DNA of 64,000 bases from an uncultured Clostridium sp. (GCA_900543695.1 UQSG01000004.1:1-64000); one strand, 5' to 3'. Positions 7,548 to 15,454 are shown, numbered from the stretch's first letter. The notes: generated by a model not told the origin, from the letters alone. Translations and numbers: made by a program.

Positions 7548-8924
7548 ATGAAAAAATGGTTTGTACTCTTTCTGGCCTTATTGCAGATTCTCCTGTTGGT
7601 AGGCTGCGTAGAAACCCAGGGCGGAAATGCGCTTTATGCGGACATGCCTACGGCGCCCCAGACCAATGCGCAGCTGCGCGTCTACTGCCTTGGAAATGTC
7701 GGGGAGGCAAGTCTGATTTTGGCGGCGCTGAACCGTTATCAGCTGCTGTATCCCGATGTGGAGGTGGAGCTGATTCAGCCGATCGAGGATTCAACTGATC
7801 TAACTAGCGCGAATGAATACGAGCAATACAACAAGCTCCTTACCCAGATCATGGCGGGAGAAGGACCGGATATCATGCTTTTGGACGATTATTACATAGA
7901 TGTGGAAAAGCTGGTTCGTCAGGGGATCTTCGCAGACATGGAGCCTTTCTTCCAGGCGGACGGATTTGACTGGGAGCCTTACAATCAGGCGGTCATGGAT
8001 GGGGGCGTGTGGAATGGGAAACGGTTCACCATCCCCTTTAATTATACGTTCGATCTGCTGTGTACCACCCGGGAGGCATTGGAGGAAACGAATTTTGATG
8101 TGGAAGCCTGCAAGGACTTCCAGGGCTTTCTGGAGGAGACCACCCGGTATATGGAAGATCCCACCCAGACCCGCCGGCTATTTAGCTATGGATCTGTTCC
8201 AGGTCACGATTTCTTTTACAAACCCGGTATTTCCTTTGTGGACTACGATGGTCAAACCGCAGACCTGTCCCAACCCCTGCTGACTTCCGCCATCCAGTGG
8301 TATAAAACCGTGCGAGACACCCACCCCGACATATCGACTTACGGTCTTCTGATGGGCGCGTCGGACATCCGGGACGGTCAAGCCCTCTGGACGACCTCCG
8401 CTGTTGGGGCAGACTTGGATCTCTTCTACACTGCCGGGGCGCTCCGAACAGTAGGCGAAGCGGTCATGATGCCGGTACGGGATGTAAATGGGGGAATTCA
8501 GGCGCGAATTGAGGCGTCGGTGGCCGTCCGGGGCAATAGTGAAAATTTGCAAAACGCCTATGACTTTCTCAAGATACTCCTAAGCCCGGAGATCCAGAAT
8601 GCGACCCAGATCGGTTTTTCTGTGCTGGATGCTGCGGCGGAAAACTATCTCACCCGGAGGGGTAAAGAAGCGAGTCTCACGGAAGGCATGGACGGGTTTA
8701 TCAGCACCACTCGCCCAGGTTCCGCAGTAGACGCCCCCAGCCAGCAGGAAATCCAGCAGGTTCTGGCGCTGACCCGGGAAATTACCGGCGCCTACTATGA
8801 ATACCAGTCTACAAATGTAGGGGCGCTCATGTGGGGTTATATCGATGGGGTTGATGGGTATGAAGATTTTGAGGAAGTCATGAAGGATGCTGCGGGGATG
8901 TTGAAGCTTTACCTCACAGAATGA
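7548..8924 (+). CDS. Sugar ABC transporter substrate-binding lipoprotein
   Basis: A 458-aa family 1 extracellular solute-binding protein. The N-terminus is a lipoprotein signal with lipobox LVGC and cysteine 20, so it is anchored to the outer face of the membrane. The body has the expected binding-protein features: an early strand with LRVYCLGN, the GPDIMLLDDYYID segment near residue 105, and aromatic-rich later parts that usually line sugar sites. The start has TTGGAGGTCGCGAT as ribosome-binding site. The permease gene begins 28 nt downstream, but it is broken, so this uptake system is very likely inactive unless another permease substitutes. The ligand is probably an oligosaccharide, by family; which one is unknown. 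Confidence 0.85.
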   Translation: MKKWFVLFLALLQILLLVGCVETQGGNALYADMPTAPQTNAQLRVYCLGNVGEASLILAALNRYQLLYPDVEVELIQPIEDSTDLTSANEYEQYNKLLTQIMAGEGPDIMLLDDYYIDVEKLVRQGIFADMEPFFQADGFDWEPYNQAVMDGGVWNGKRFTIPFNYTFDLLCTTREALEETNFDVEACKDFQGFLEETTRYMEDPTQTRRLFSYGSVPGHDFFYKPGISFVDYDGQTADLSQPLLTSAIQWYKTVRDTHPDISTYGLLMGASDIRDGQALWTTSAVGADLDLFYTAGALRTVGEAVMMPVRDVNGGIQARIEASVAVRGNSENLQNAYDFLKILLSPEIQNATQIGFSVLDAAAENYLTRRGKEASLTEGMDGFISTTRPGSAVDAPSQQEIQQVLALTREITGAYYEYQSTNVGALMWGYIDGVDGYEDFEEVMKDAAGMLKLYLTE

Positions 8925-8952
8925 ACCGCCCAGACGGAGAGGAGGTTATCTC

Positions 8953-9465
8953 GTGAAATTGAAAAAACGATACGCCCTCACCGGCGTGAGCTTTACTCTG
9001 CCCTTTCTGGCGGGCTTTGCTCTGCTGTACCTGATCCCTTTCCTGTGGAGCATCCAGAAGACCTTCACCGCCGGTGCGGGAGGGATCCGCTTTGCGGGGC
9101 TGCAAAACTATGCCGATTTGTTCCGCAGCGCGGCCTTTCGCCTGGCGGCGGGAAATACCTTCCGGTTTATCGCCGTGGGCGTGCCGCTGCTGATGGCGCT
9201 GTCTTTCCTGCTGGCGCTGGCGCTGTATCGAAAATTCCGGGGCGCAAGCTTTTTCCGCTCGGCATTCCTGATGCCTATGGTGATCCCGGTGGCCGCCACG
9301 ATCACCGTGGTGCGTGCCTTCTTCGGGGACAGCGGCCTGACGAACCAGCTTTTGGAGCTTTTGGGGCTTCCCATTCAGGACTTTATGGGCTCGGAGCTTG
9401 CCTTTCCGGTGCTGGTAGGGCTGTACATATGGAAAAACTGCGGCTATAATGCTCGGTGGTCGTAA
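8953..9465 (+). pseudogene. Sugar ABC transporter permease, 3'-truncated by element insertion
   Basis: This is the N-terminal part (about 166 native residues) of a MalF/UgpA-type inner-membrane permease. It starts with TGVSFTLPFLAGFALLYLIPFLWSI, a typical first helix, and includes the FAGLQNYADLF periplasmic stretch and several further helices. The match to the family ends at LVGLYIWKNCGYN; the last residues (ARWS) and the stop codon are read from the incoming element. The cytoplasmic EAA loop that docks onto the ATPase lies beyond the break and is absent from the window. The missing 3' half does not reappear on the other side of the element. Confidence 0.85.
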
Positions 9466-9474
9466 AACAGTAAT
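9457..9474 (+). repeat. Left terminal inverted repeat of the 4.5-kb element
   Basis: This 18-bp sequence matches the reverse complement of 13967-13984 at 16 positions. It lies 32 bp outside the recombinase stop codon and immediately follows the last bases attributable to the broken permease gene. Confidence 0.75.
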
Positions 9475-9487
9475 ATGTGAATTTCTT

Positions 9488-9525
9488 GGAACAGGCATGA
9501 TTTCGGTCATGCCTGTTCCGCTTTT
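9488..9525 (+). terminator. Hairpin at the left edge of the element
   Basis: GGAACAGGCATGA and TCATGCCTGTTCC form a 13-bp perfect stem with loop TTTCGG, followed on the plus strand by GCTTTT. Its right arm contains the recombinase stop codon. It should shield the element from transcription arriving through the interrupted sugar operon, and may also end the recombinase message. Confidence 0.7.
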
Positions 9526-11165
9526 ATCAGTTCATCCACGGGAATGTAGCCCACAAGGTCATATTCGATATGTACCCTCTGTTTGCGTTTACCGCTGGAC
9601 TTGTCCGGTGCCTCCACATAAACCGCCTTTACAAGCTCTCTGAGAGCATATGGCGTAAGTTCTGTGAGGTCGGTGTATCTGCGTGCCCGCTGAATAAACT
9701 GTTCAAGGTCTTCTATCTGTCGTTCCTGTACTTCAATCTCTTTTTGCAGATTTACGATTTCAACTTTGAGCTGCGCCTGCTCATCCTCGTAGGTCTTGCT
9801 CATCATGGCAAAGCGATCATCATTCAGCTTGCCCTTGGCGTTGTCCTCGTAGATTTTGATAAACAGGCGGTCAAGTTCCCCTATACGCTTTTCTGCCTGT
9901 GCCAGACGCTTCTTATATACCCTTATGGTTTCCTCGCTTTGCAAATGGAGTTTTTGCTCCATTTCCACCCTGAAATGTGCTTCATATCGGGTCACATAAG
10001 AGATAACCTCTTTCATGTGATTCCAGACCAAATCCTCCAAAACTACGGCACGAATGTAGTGTCCACTGCACTTGTCCTTGTTGGCACGGTGAGTGGAACA
10101 GATGAAAAAGTCCTGTCGCTTTTCAAAGTATTTGGTGGTGGAATAGTAGAGCTTCTGCTTGCAATCGGCACAGAATACCAATCCCGAAAACGGACTGCTC
10201 TTGCCTGTTGCCGTTCGCCTGTGTCGCTGCTGACGAATCTCCTGCACCTTGTCAAAGACTTCCTGCTCGATAATGGCAGGATGGGTGTTGTAGAAAATCA
10301 CTCGATTTTCTTCGGGATTTTCCCTCTGCTTTTTGTCCCAAATGGAATTGGTGTAGGTCTTGAAATTGACCGTTGCGCCAATGTACTCTTTTCGTTCAAG
10401 AATACTGACAATGGTACTTTCGTGCCAGCGGTAAGGGTTCTCCGGCTCGGTGTGCGGTGTTTTCACGCCTTGCTTGTTTTTGTATGCGGTAGGTGTGAGT
10501 ATCTTGTCCTTTTCAAGCTGGTCTGCAATTTGGCTCGGTCCACGCCCATTCATGCAGAGCGTGAAAATCTTCTTGACCACCTGTGCAGCTTCCTCGTCAA
10601 TAATCCATTCCTTTGGATTTTCGGGATTTTTCATGTAGCCATATGGCACATGGACGGTCAATCTTTCACCACGCTCACCCTTTGCTTTTTGCACCGCACG
10701 AATCTTTCGGCTTGTATCTTTTGCAAAAAATTCGTTGAACCAGTTTTTGATACCGGCAATGTCACTGTCGGTGCTGTTGGGGCTGATGCTGTCAAAGTGG
10801 TCGTTGATGGCGATGTAGCGGACATCGTTCTGAGAGAAAGTATAGTTGATATACAGTCCCGTCAAAGCGGAGTTTCGCCCAAGCCTTGACAGGTCTTTCG
10901 TAATGACCGTACCCACATGACCGGCTTCGATTTCATTAAGCATTTTCTGAAAGCCTGGGCGGTCATAGGTCACACCGCTGTATCCGTCGTCGATGAAAAA
11001 CGTCGGAGAGGGGAAGCGGTGATCTCGTGCGTATTGGAGTAACATGGTTTTTTGATTCTGGATGGAATTCGACAAATCTTCTTTGCCGTTCTTCTTATCC
11101 TCCTTGGTATCCTCTACGGACAATCTGCAATAGAGCGCTGTGATTTTATCGGTTGCCCTTAACAT
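9507..11165 (-). CDS. Large serine recombinase of the 4.5-kb element
   Basis: A 552-aa recombinase with catalytic serine at residue 15 (LYCRLSVED), DDGYSGVTYDRPGF at about 59-72 and KDLSRLGRN at 90-98. It continues with a recombinase domain, a zinc ribbon (FCADCKQ...ICSTHR...KCSGHYI), a long coiled coil and a DUF4368-like end (YTDLTELTPYALRELVKAVYV). The frame is open to 11279, but the ATG at 11165 is chosen because GAAGGAGG precedes it at ideal spacing and MLRATDKITALYC is the family N-terminus. It is clearly a different lineage from the recombinase at 4.0-5.7 kb. It is expected to catalyse integration and excision using the terminal repeats nearby. Confidence 0.93.
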   Translation of the reverse strand: MLRATDKITALYCRLSVEDTKEDKKNGKEDLSNSIQNQKTMLLQYARDHRFPSPTFFIDDGYSGVTYDRPGFQKMLNEIEAGHVGTVITKDLSRLGRNSALTGLYINYTFSQNDVRYIAINDHFDSISPNSTDSDIAGIKNWFNEFFAKDTSRKIRAVQKAKGERGERLTVHVPYGYMKNPENPKEWIIDEEAAQVVKKIFTLCMNGRGPSQIADQLEKDKILTPTAYKNKQGVKTPHTEPENPYRWHESTIVSILERKEYIGATVNFKTYTNSIWDKKQRENPEENRVIFYNTHPAIIEQEVFDKVQEIRQQRHRRTATGKSSPFSGLVFCADCKQKLYYSTTKYFEKRQDFFICSTHRANKDKCSGHYIRAVVLEDLVWNHMKEVISYVTRYEAHFRVEMEQKLHLQSEETIRVYKKRLAQAEKRIGELDRLFIKIYEDNAKGKLNDDRFAMMSKTYEDEQAQLKVEIVNLQKEIEVQERQIEDLEQFIQRARRYTDLTELTPYALRELVKAVYVEAPDKSSGKRKQRVHIEYDLVGYIPVDELIKAEQA

Positions 11166-11244
11166 CTCGTTATCCTCCTTCGGTTGGGCAACTGTCTGTA
11201 CAGGATTAGAATCTGTATTTATATCAAAAGAGGTGTCTCGCTGT

Positions 11245-11637
11245 TCATTCGCCACCCTCCGTGATGTCAGATTCTTCATCGGCAGCGTTCTGCTCCATAA
11301 TGCGTTTGAGCTTTTTGTCGAGCGTTTCCGTTCCCTCGTAGCTGCCTGTTACTGTGTATTCTGTGCCGCCGATGTTCTCCACTATTTTCACATCGGGCAG
11401 CCAGAACGCAGAAAGATTTCTTACAACGATGTTGCCGTTCTCGTCAAAAGAGAAATTGCGTTTGGGTGCATCATCGGGGCGAGGCTCGACCTTGGCATAT
11501 GGGTCGGGATTGGAGAAATAGTATTCGAGGATTTCCTCGTCATACTCTCCACTCGCAATCTGTTCTTCAAGAATCATGTCGTCTATTTCTTCGGGAGTAA
11601 GCTCACGAGCATCTTCCTCTTTTTGTTTTTCATCCAT
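11245..11637 (-). CDS. TnpW-like protein upstream of the recombinase
   Basis: This 130-aa acidic protein has an N-terminal low-complexity acidic part (residues 1-60) and a C-terminal module at 85-116 reading ENIGGTEYTVTGSY, then ETLDKKLKRIM. The latter matches the TnpW pattern 'I-G-x-T-x-Y-x-V...E-T-x-x-x-K-x-x-R-I'. ATG has AAAGGAG ten bases upstream. It ends 79 nt before the recombinase start and is probably co-transcribed with it. The longer N-terminus distinguishes it from the 59-aa protein of the first element. Function as a directionality or regulatory factor is inferred from the recurring position. Confidence 0.6.
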   Translation of the reverse strand: MDEKQKEEDARELTPEEIDDMILEEQIASGEYDEEILEYYFSNPDPYAKVEPRPDDAPKRNFSFDENGNIVVRNLSAFWLPDVKIVENIGGTEYTVTGSYEGTETLDKKLKRIMEQNAADEESDITEGGE

Positions 11638-12094
11638 TGTGTCGAAACTCCTTTTCTTTCATTCGCTTCGATTCGTTTCATTCAAATTTCGCAAGATAAC
11701 AAAACCGCCGAACGCTGTCAATGGTCAAGATGAACGGCTTCGCCGCCATTGACAGCATCCGTCCTTTCGCTTTTGGGTAGACAAGGCGGCGGTTGCCGCC
11801 GATTTCCATTTAGGAAATGGCACTTGCTATTATGGGGAATGATGAATAGCAAGCACAGCAGGTGTATCTACACTCTGCGATTTCAGACTTGGCAAGCAGG
11901 GCACGGCGGTACCCACTTTGCACACTTGCCAGTATGTCGCAACATACTTGGCAAGCAGTGCACGTGTGGACACACATCGTGCTTTTTGCAAATTTCAGCG
12001 CCGCTGCCTTTTGCAAAAACTTGTTGGGCAACATCCCAAACCCTTCAACGATTTTTTCAAAATCGGCTACGCTCCTTCGGAGCTGAACATCACT
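11638..12094. other. Repeat-rich intergenic region, oriT candidate
   Basis: No gene is present. The section is dense in inverted repeats: GCTGTCAATGG/CCATTGACAGC (11714-11756, 11 bp perfect), CTTGCTATT/AATAGCAAG (11823-11853), and CTTGCCAGTATGT/ACATACTTGGCAAG (11925-11955, loop CGCA, one bulge). A direct repeat ACTTGGCAAGCAG occurs at 11887 and 11946, each followed by a GCAC-containing stretch. Position directly next to a MobC-like gene, on the side where a mobilization origin is usually found, makes this the best place for oriT. The nick site cannot be named. Confidence 0.5.
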
Positions 12095-12436
12095 TTATCT
12101 TAGAAAGTGTGTAAGAATTTTTCGGATTCCCTCGTATATTTCTTCTTGGTTCTTTTTGATTTCTTCAATATCTGCTTCGTAGATATTGCCGGTAGAATTG
12201 ACACGCTTGGCAATTTGGTTTTCGCTGTTGGAGATGCTTTTCATTTTGAGCGTCAGTTCACGAAGCTCCGGCATATCCAAGTTTATAACATAACTGTCAA
12301 TGATCATTTTGCGGATATAGGCACTCATGTTGTCCGTTCCCATCTGTGCCATTTTCTTTCTTATCAGCTCATATTCCTTGTCGTTCACAAAGAACTTTAT
12401 CTGTTTTGGACGCAGTCTGTTTCTGTTGTCAGACAT
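12095..12436 (-). CDS. MobC-like mobilization (relaxosome accessory) protein
   Basis: This 113-aa protein begins NRLRPKQIKFFVNDKEYELI, a ribbon-helix-helix-like segment characteristic of MobC-type relaxosome proteins, and continues with NMSAYIRKMIIDSYVI and a helical C-terminal half. The family binds the transfer origin and helps the relaxase open the strands. The ATG at 12436 with GGTGGTAG upstream is preferred; an in-frame ATG five codons earlier is possible. Normally a relaxase gene follows; here the next genes are the TnpW-like protein and the recombinase, so a relaxase must come from elsewhere. Confidence 0.75.
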   Translation of the reverse strand: MSDNRNRLRPKQIKFFVNDKEYELIRKKMAQMGTDNMSAYIRKMIIDSYVINLDMPELRELTLKMKSISNSENQIAKRVNSTGNIYEADIEEIKKNQEEIYEGIRKILTHFLR

Positions 12437-12486
12437 ATTTTCTACCACCATTTTTATACAAATAGTTTCCTCTAATACTTGTACAC

Positions 12487-13422
12487 TTACACTAGGTTGC
12501 TTTTACCCAAGTTGCATTTCGAACACAGGGTTTGTAGGTTGTCAATTTCGGTTTCTCCACCCTTTGACCAAGGAATAATATGATCCACATGTAGTTCTAT
12601 TGTTGGATCTTTGGCTGGGGATGCACCACAAGCACAGCATTTGAAATTATCCCTTTTCATAACCTTAAAACGAAGTCGGGTGTTTATATTGCGGGATGTT
12701 CTGTGAATATTTTCCAACTTCGATTGTGTTTCTGGAATGTCATTCCGTGTAGACAAAATACTGTCACGAATATCATGTGTGCGATCTTCGACTGTCTGGT
12801 TATCAATATCCGTGTCGCTGTCATTATTTTCGTTTATGTATTCAACAAAGGCCTCAAGAGCTTTTCGCCAACCACCAAATCGCCGCTTATATGTATCGAT
12901 GGAATAATGGGATACATTTCCTTTTATTATGTCGGTTGAGGTTGGCTGGCGTCCCAATAGACGCCACATCCGCTCAATTTCATCAAAACATTCCTGTTGA
13001 GATATTTTATCTTTTGAAAATCCAGTAGAACATAAACCAGCCAGCTCAAGCGCACGATTCCATTTCCCAAACCGGTTGAAAATATGCTCGGCAGAATATC
13101 TGCCAAATTTTCTGTAATCATCGTATGGAACTGTATTTTGCTGGATTAGATTAGCAACTCTTCGCAAATCCTCAAAATAATCTTCATCTGAAATCAATTT
13201 CAATTCTGACGCATTTCTGTCAGTTCGCAAACCTGCTAAAGATAAAGCGTTTTTCCATGTCCCAAAATGGTGTTGGATGGCTGTTTGAGAATACTTTCCA
13301 TTTTTTCTATAATAAGAAATAGAAATATAATCCCTTCCAAGTCTTTCTGCGGTATTTTTTATGTCCGACAATATTTCCTCATCAGTTAATTCCTGTTTAT
13401 AGTCATTCAGTTCGAACTTCAT
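12487..13422 (-). CDS. HNH endonuclease with three homing-endonuclease-associated repeats
   Basis: A 311-aa protein. Three related ~50-residue repeats lie at about 13-65, 78-130 and 143-193, each following the pattern 'L-G...Y...G-x-Y-S...F-G-x-W-x-x-A-L-x-x-A-G-L' (e.g. HFGTWKNALSLAGL, RFGKWNRALELAGL, RFGGWRKALEAF). Such repeats are DNA-binding units known from homing-type nucleases. An acidic linker leads to an HNH domain at 250-307, with zinc cysteines C262/C265 and C300/C303, the catalytic H-V-D-H (278-281), and N295 and N304. All key residues are present, so it should be an active DNA nuclease. The gene is visibly more AT-rich than its neighbours, suggesting separate acquisition. Role (homing, element maintenance or phage defence) is unknown. 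Confidence 0.85.
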   Translation of the reverse strand: MKFELNDYKQELTDEEILSDIKNTAERLGRDYISISYYRKNGKYSQTAIQHHFGTWKNALSLAGLRTDRNASELKLISDEDYFEDLRRVANLIQQNTVPYDDYRKFGRYSAEHIFNRFGKWNRALELAGLCSTGFSKDKISQQECFDEIERMWRLLGRQPTSTDIIKGNVSHYSIDTYKRRFGGWRKALEAFVEYINENNDSDTDIDNQTVEDRTHDIRDSILSTRNDIPETQSKLENIHRTSRNINTRLRFKVMKRDNFKCCACGASPAKDPTIELHVDHIIPWSKGGETEIDNLQTLCSKCNLGKSNLV

Positions 13423-13550
13423 ACTTTTCCTCCATTACTGGTTGCATGTTCACAATACATAGATGTGTGTCCACACATTATTTTACACAATTGCTGCTGT
13501 TTCTTCAAGATAGTACAGCAAAATTCATCTCATTAAAGTGTAACATTTTT

Positions 13551-13584
13551 GAAAACACGCCCCAAGATTACCTTGGAGCGTGTG
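13551..13584 (-). terminator. Terminator after the DUF6061-like gene
   Basis: Read on the minus strand, CACACGCTCCAAG pairs with CTTGGGGCGTGT around a short GTAAT loop, with one mismatch, followed by TTTTC. It separates the small gene from the HNH nuclease gene downstream. Confidence 0.65.
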
Positions 13585-13588
13585 GGAA

Positions 13589-13834
13589 TCAGTCAAGCGG
13601 TTTGTATTCTGTTACTGCCTTTAGATAGGCTTCGGGATTGCCGTTCAGTACCAAATTGGCGTATGCAAGCGGGTCATTGTAGATGAGATAATCAAGCCCT
13701 GACCGCTGATACATATTGTCTGCGACCTCGTTTTCAACAGCAATGGTATCAATGGCAATCATGCTGCCATCCGAAAACTTCAGCTCTACACAGGCGGTAT
13801 CCATGTTAAATTCACAAGATAATAGGTGCTTCAT
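13589..13834 (-). CDS. Small conserved protein, DUF6061-like
   Basis: 81 aa, beginning MKHLLSCEFNMDTACVELKF and ending NPEAYLKAVTEYKPLD. From memory it resembles small proteins labelled DUF6061 that recur on clostridial mobile elements; no biochemical role is known to me. The ATG at 13834 has GGAGG four bases upstream and is preferred over the longer open frame. It is the first gene inside the right end of the element, with its own terminator. Soluble, slightly acidic, no membrane segment. Confidence 0.6.
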   Translation of the reverse strand: MKHLLSCEFNMDTACVELKFSDGSMIAIDTIAVENEVADNMYQRSGLDYLIYNDPLAYANLVLNGNPEAYLKAVTEYKPLD

Positions 13835-13870
13835 AAAAACCTCCGTAATTTCAATGATTTTGAGATAGAA

Positions 13871-13910
13871 AAAGAACGATGCTAAGTCTTTCGACTCGAC
13901 ATCGTTCTTT
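13871..13910. terminator. Bidirectional hairpin near the right end of the element
   Basis: AAAGAACGATG and CATCGTTCTTT form an 11-bp perfect inverted repeat, with an inner AGTC/GACT pair around TTTC. A-rich and T-rich outer ends would allow termination on either strand, insulating the right end just as the hairpin at 9488-9525 does on the left. Confidence 0.55.
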
Positions 13911-13966
13911 TCATTGTTGTTTTCCAACCCTGCCAGACAGATGCCGTAAATTAGTAATTTTTTAGA

Positions 13967-13984
13967 ATTACTGTCTTACGAGCA
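13967..13984 (-). repeat. Right terminal inverted repeat of the 4.5-kb element
   Basis: On the minus strand it reads TGCTCGTAAGACAGTAAT and matches the left end at 16 of 18 positions. The truncated secreted-protein gene resumes a few bases outside. Confidence 0.75.
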
Positions 13985-13989
13985 CCCGT

Positions 13990-14715
13990 CTAATCTCCTC
14001 CGGCTTTCTGGATTATAATATTTTCCTTGACGGAAGTGCCGTTTACAACGTATTCCAGATCCGTATTCTCCCACAGTCCCGGGTACGTTACGGCTGCAAT
14101 ATTTTTCCTCAGAGAGGCGGCCTCGTTTACGCTGCGTTTTTCTGGCGCGTCCTCCTCTGCGCCGCTCTGGCGGAGGACGGCTGACACAGAATAAACCGGC
14201 GCGGCGCCTTTCTGATCGGCTCCGACATAGATCGAATAGCTGCCGTCCTTGATTCGATAGAGATAACGGGAATTGCTTTTCTTTGCAAATTTTATTTTTA
14301 CATTGTTCTGCCGGTTCTCCAGACCGGAAAACCCGTCGTCGGCGGACGCGCTGTCCGCCAGCCGGTTATCGATTTCTTTCCAGCTTCCTGTTCCGTCCAG
14401 ATAATGAACGGCTTCTTCGTAAGCAGCGGCAGCATAAGAACCATCGGAAAGTCTGAAATATTTCGTATATTCATCGCGTAAGGACTCGTCCTCTCCCAAA
14501 ACATACGGTTCCGACGCTGCAGCTTCGGACGGCTCCTCCGTAATTTCTGCAGGGATAACGCCGTTTTCTGCAGAATTTATGTACGAATCCTCCCTGAGCG
14601 CGCTGCGGAGCAGATCCGCCGCAGCAGCAGCCGGGATCGCCTCGCTCAGCAATATAAATACCAATCCAAATGCAATCATGCGCAGAAAGCGTTTTTTTCC
14701 GGTTTGCTCCCTCAT
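13990..14715 (-). pseudogene. N-terminal part of a large secreted protein, truncated at the element border
   Basis: 241 codons. Residues 1-35 form a signal peptide (RFLRMIAFGLVFILLSEAIPAAAAA). The remainder (EAVHYLDGTGSWKEIDNRL, KIKFAKKSNSRYLYRIKDG, PGLWENTDLEYVVNGTSVKENIII) resembles the N-terminal region of very large wall-associated or RHS-repeat proteins, where GTSVKENIII is normally followed by hundreds of further residues. Here a stop codon comes a few codons later, 5 bp outside the element's terminal repeat. The start at 14715 has AAGGAG eight bases upstream. I infer truncation by the element-associated deletion; a naturally short protein is less likely. Confidence 0.55.
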
Positions 14716-14807
14716 TTCTGACACTCCTTAAAGCATAAAATTATTATATAATTTTGGTAAATTATGTCAGAAATTATATATTAATATAATTATGTTGTCA
14801 ATATATT

Positions 14808-15089
14808 TTATAAATATTTACTTTTATATTCCATTCGTTTCTTGATCTCGCTGCGCTTTCTGAAATCCGAAATCGAGCGGATATTGTATTTCAGGCAGCA
14901 GTCCCGGCAGAGACAGATGTCGCCTTTTCGCGTCAGACGCATAGTAACAGGAGCAAAATAACGGAAATACGTCCGGAATTTAACGCGGCCGCAGCAGGCG
15001 CAGCGCGGAAACAGCGCCGGGCGGAAAATTATGTAGACAGCGGTCAGCGACAAAATAATAAACAGGACGGCTTTTAAAAGATCGGACAT
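14808..15089 (-). CDS. Small membrane protein with paired cysteines
   Basis: 93 aa. One hydrophobic helix at residues 5-25 (AVLFIILSLTAVYIIFRP) is followed by CACC and, further on, CLCRDCC, a spacing suited to a zinc ribbon or rubredoxin-like knuckle, then a basic C-terminus. I do not recognise a named family. The ATG at 15089 has AAGGGGAG upstream and is preferred to the longer frame. It lies between two genes of secreted or spore function, without a clear operon partner. Confidence 0.55.
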   Translation of the reverse strand: MSDLLKAVLFIILSLTAVYIIFRPALFPRCACCGRVKFRTYFRYFAPVTMRLTRKGDICLCRDCCLKYNIRSISDFRKRSEIKKRMEYKSKYL

Positions 15090-15204
15090 CTGGCAGGCTC
15101 CCCTTACGGTTTTCATTTCCTGTAAAACATATGCATCCGCCGCAGGATTTATTCTGTCGAATTCCCGCGGCGGACACTGATCAAATTAAATTACCGTCCG
15201 ATCA

Positions 15205-15402
15205 TTACTGATTTTTCGAACCCGTAAAATAGTTGTTTCCCGTATAGCTTTCGAATACCTTACGAACGATGTTTCCGCCGATCGTACCGGCTTCTCTGGA
15301 AGTCAGATCGCCGTTGTATCCTTCCTTAAGATTCACGCCAGTTTCTTTTGCGATTTCATACTTAAGTTTATCAAAAGCAGTTTTGCTTTTACTATTAGAC
15401 AT
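15205..15402 (-). CDS. Alpha/beta-type small acid-soluble spore protein
   Basis: A 65-aa protein that coats and protects spore DNA and is degraded at germination. It has the family's two signatures: KYEIAKETGVNL, which contains the germination-protease cleavage region around E-I-A, and GYNGDLTSREAGTIGGNIVRK. AAGGAGG precedes the ATG. A short inverted repeat CCGTATT/AATACGG lies in the leader (15421-15452). No convincing sigma-G promoter could be assigned by eye, but expression in the forespore is expected from the family. This is strong evidence for a spore-forming host. Confidence 0.95.
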   Translation of the reverse strand: MSNSKSKTAFDKLKYEIAKETGVNLKEGYNGDLTSREAGTIGGNIVRKVFESYTGNNYFTGSKNQ

Positions 15403-15454
15403 AACTATTACCTCCTTAACCCGTATTTTTCCCGTAATAACAAGGAATACGGTC

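Larger units (their letters stand above)
9457..13984. mobile_element. 4.5-kb mobilizable element with a large serine recombinase
   Basis: Both ends carry an inverted 18-bp sequence: TGGTCGTAAAACAGTAAT at 9457-9474 and, on the opposite strand, TGCTCGTAAGACAGTAAT at 13967-13984 (16 of 18 match). Inside, all genes are on the minus strand and the recombinase is last, reading out toward the left end. Contents: DUF6061-like protein, HNH nuclease, MobC-like protein, an oriT-like repeat region, a TnpW-like protein and the LSR. There is no relaxase, so transfer would need one supplied in trans. Flanking reading frames break within about 10-15 bp of the repeats, so the exact crossover could lie slightly outside them. 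Confidence 0.8.

Noticed and set aside
9570..10889. 439-codon open frame on the plus strand
   Set aside because: It is antisense to the recombinase at 9507-11165, which has intact catalytic motifs; the plus-strand product resembles no protein and is a shadow of codon bias.
11880..11965. CRISPR-like direct repeats
   Set aside because: Only two copies of a 13-bp core, one spacer-sized interval, and no cas genes; better read as an oriT-type repeat.
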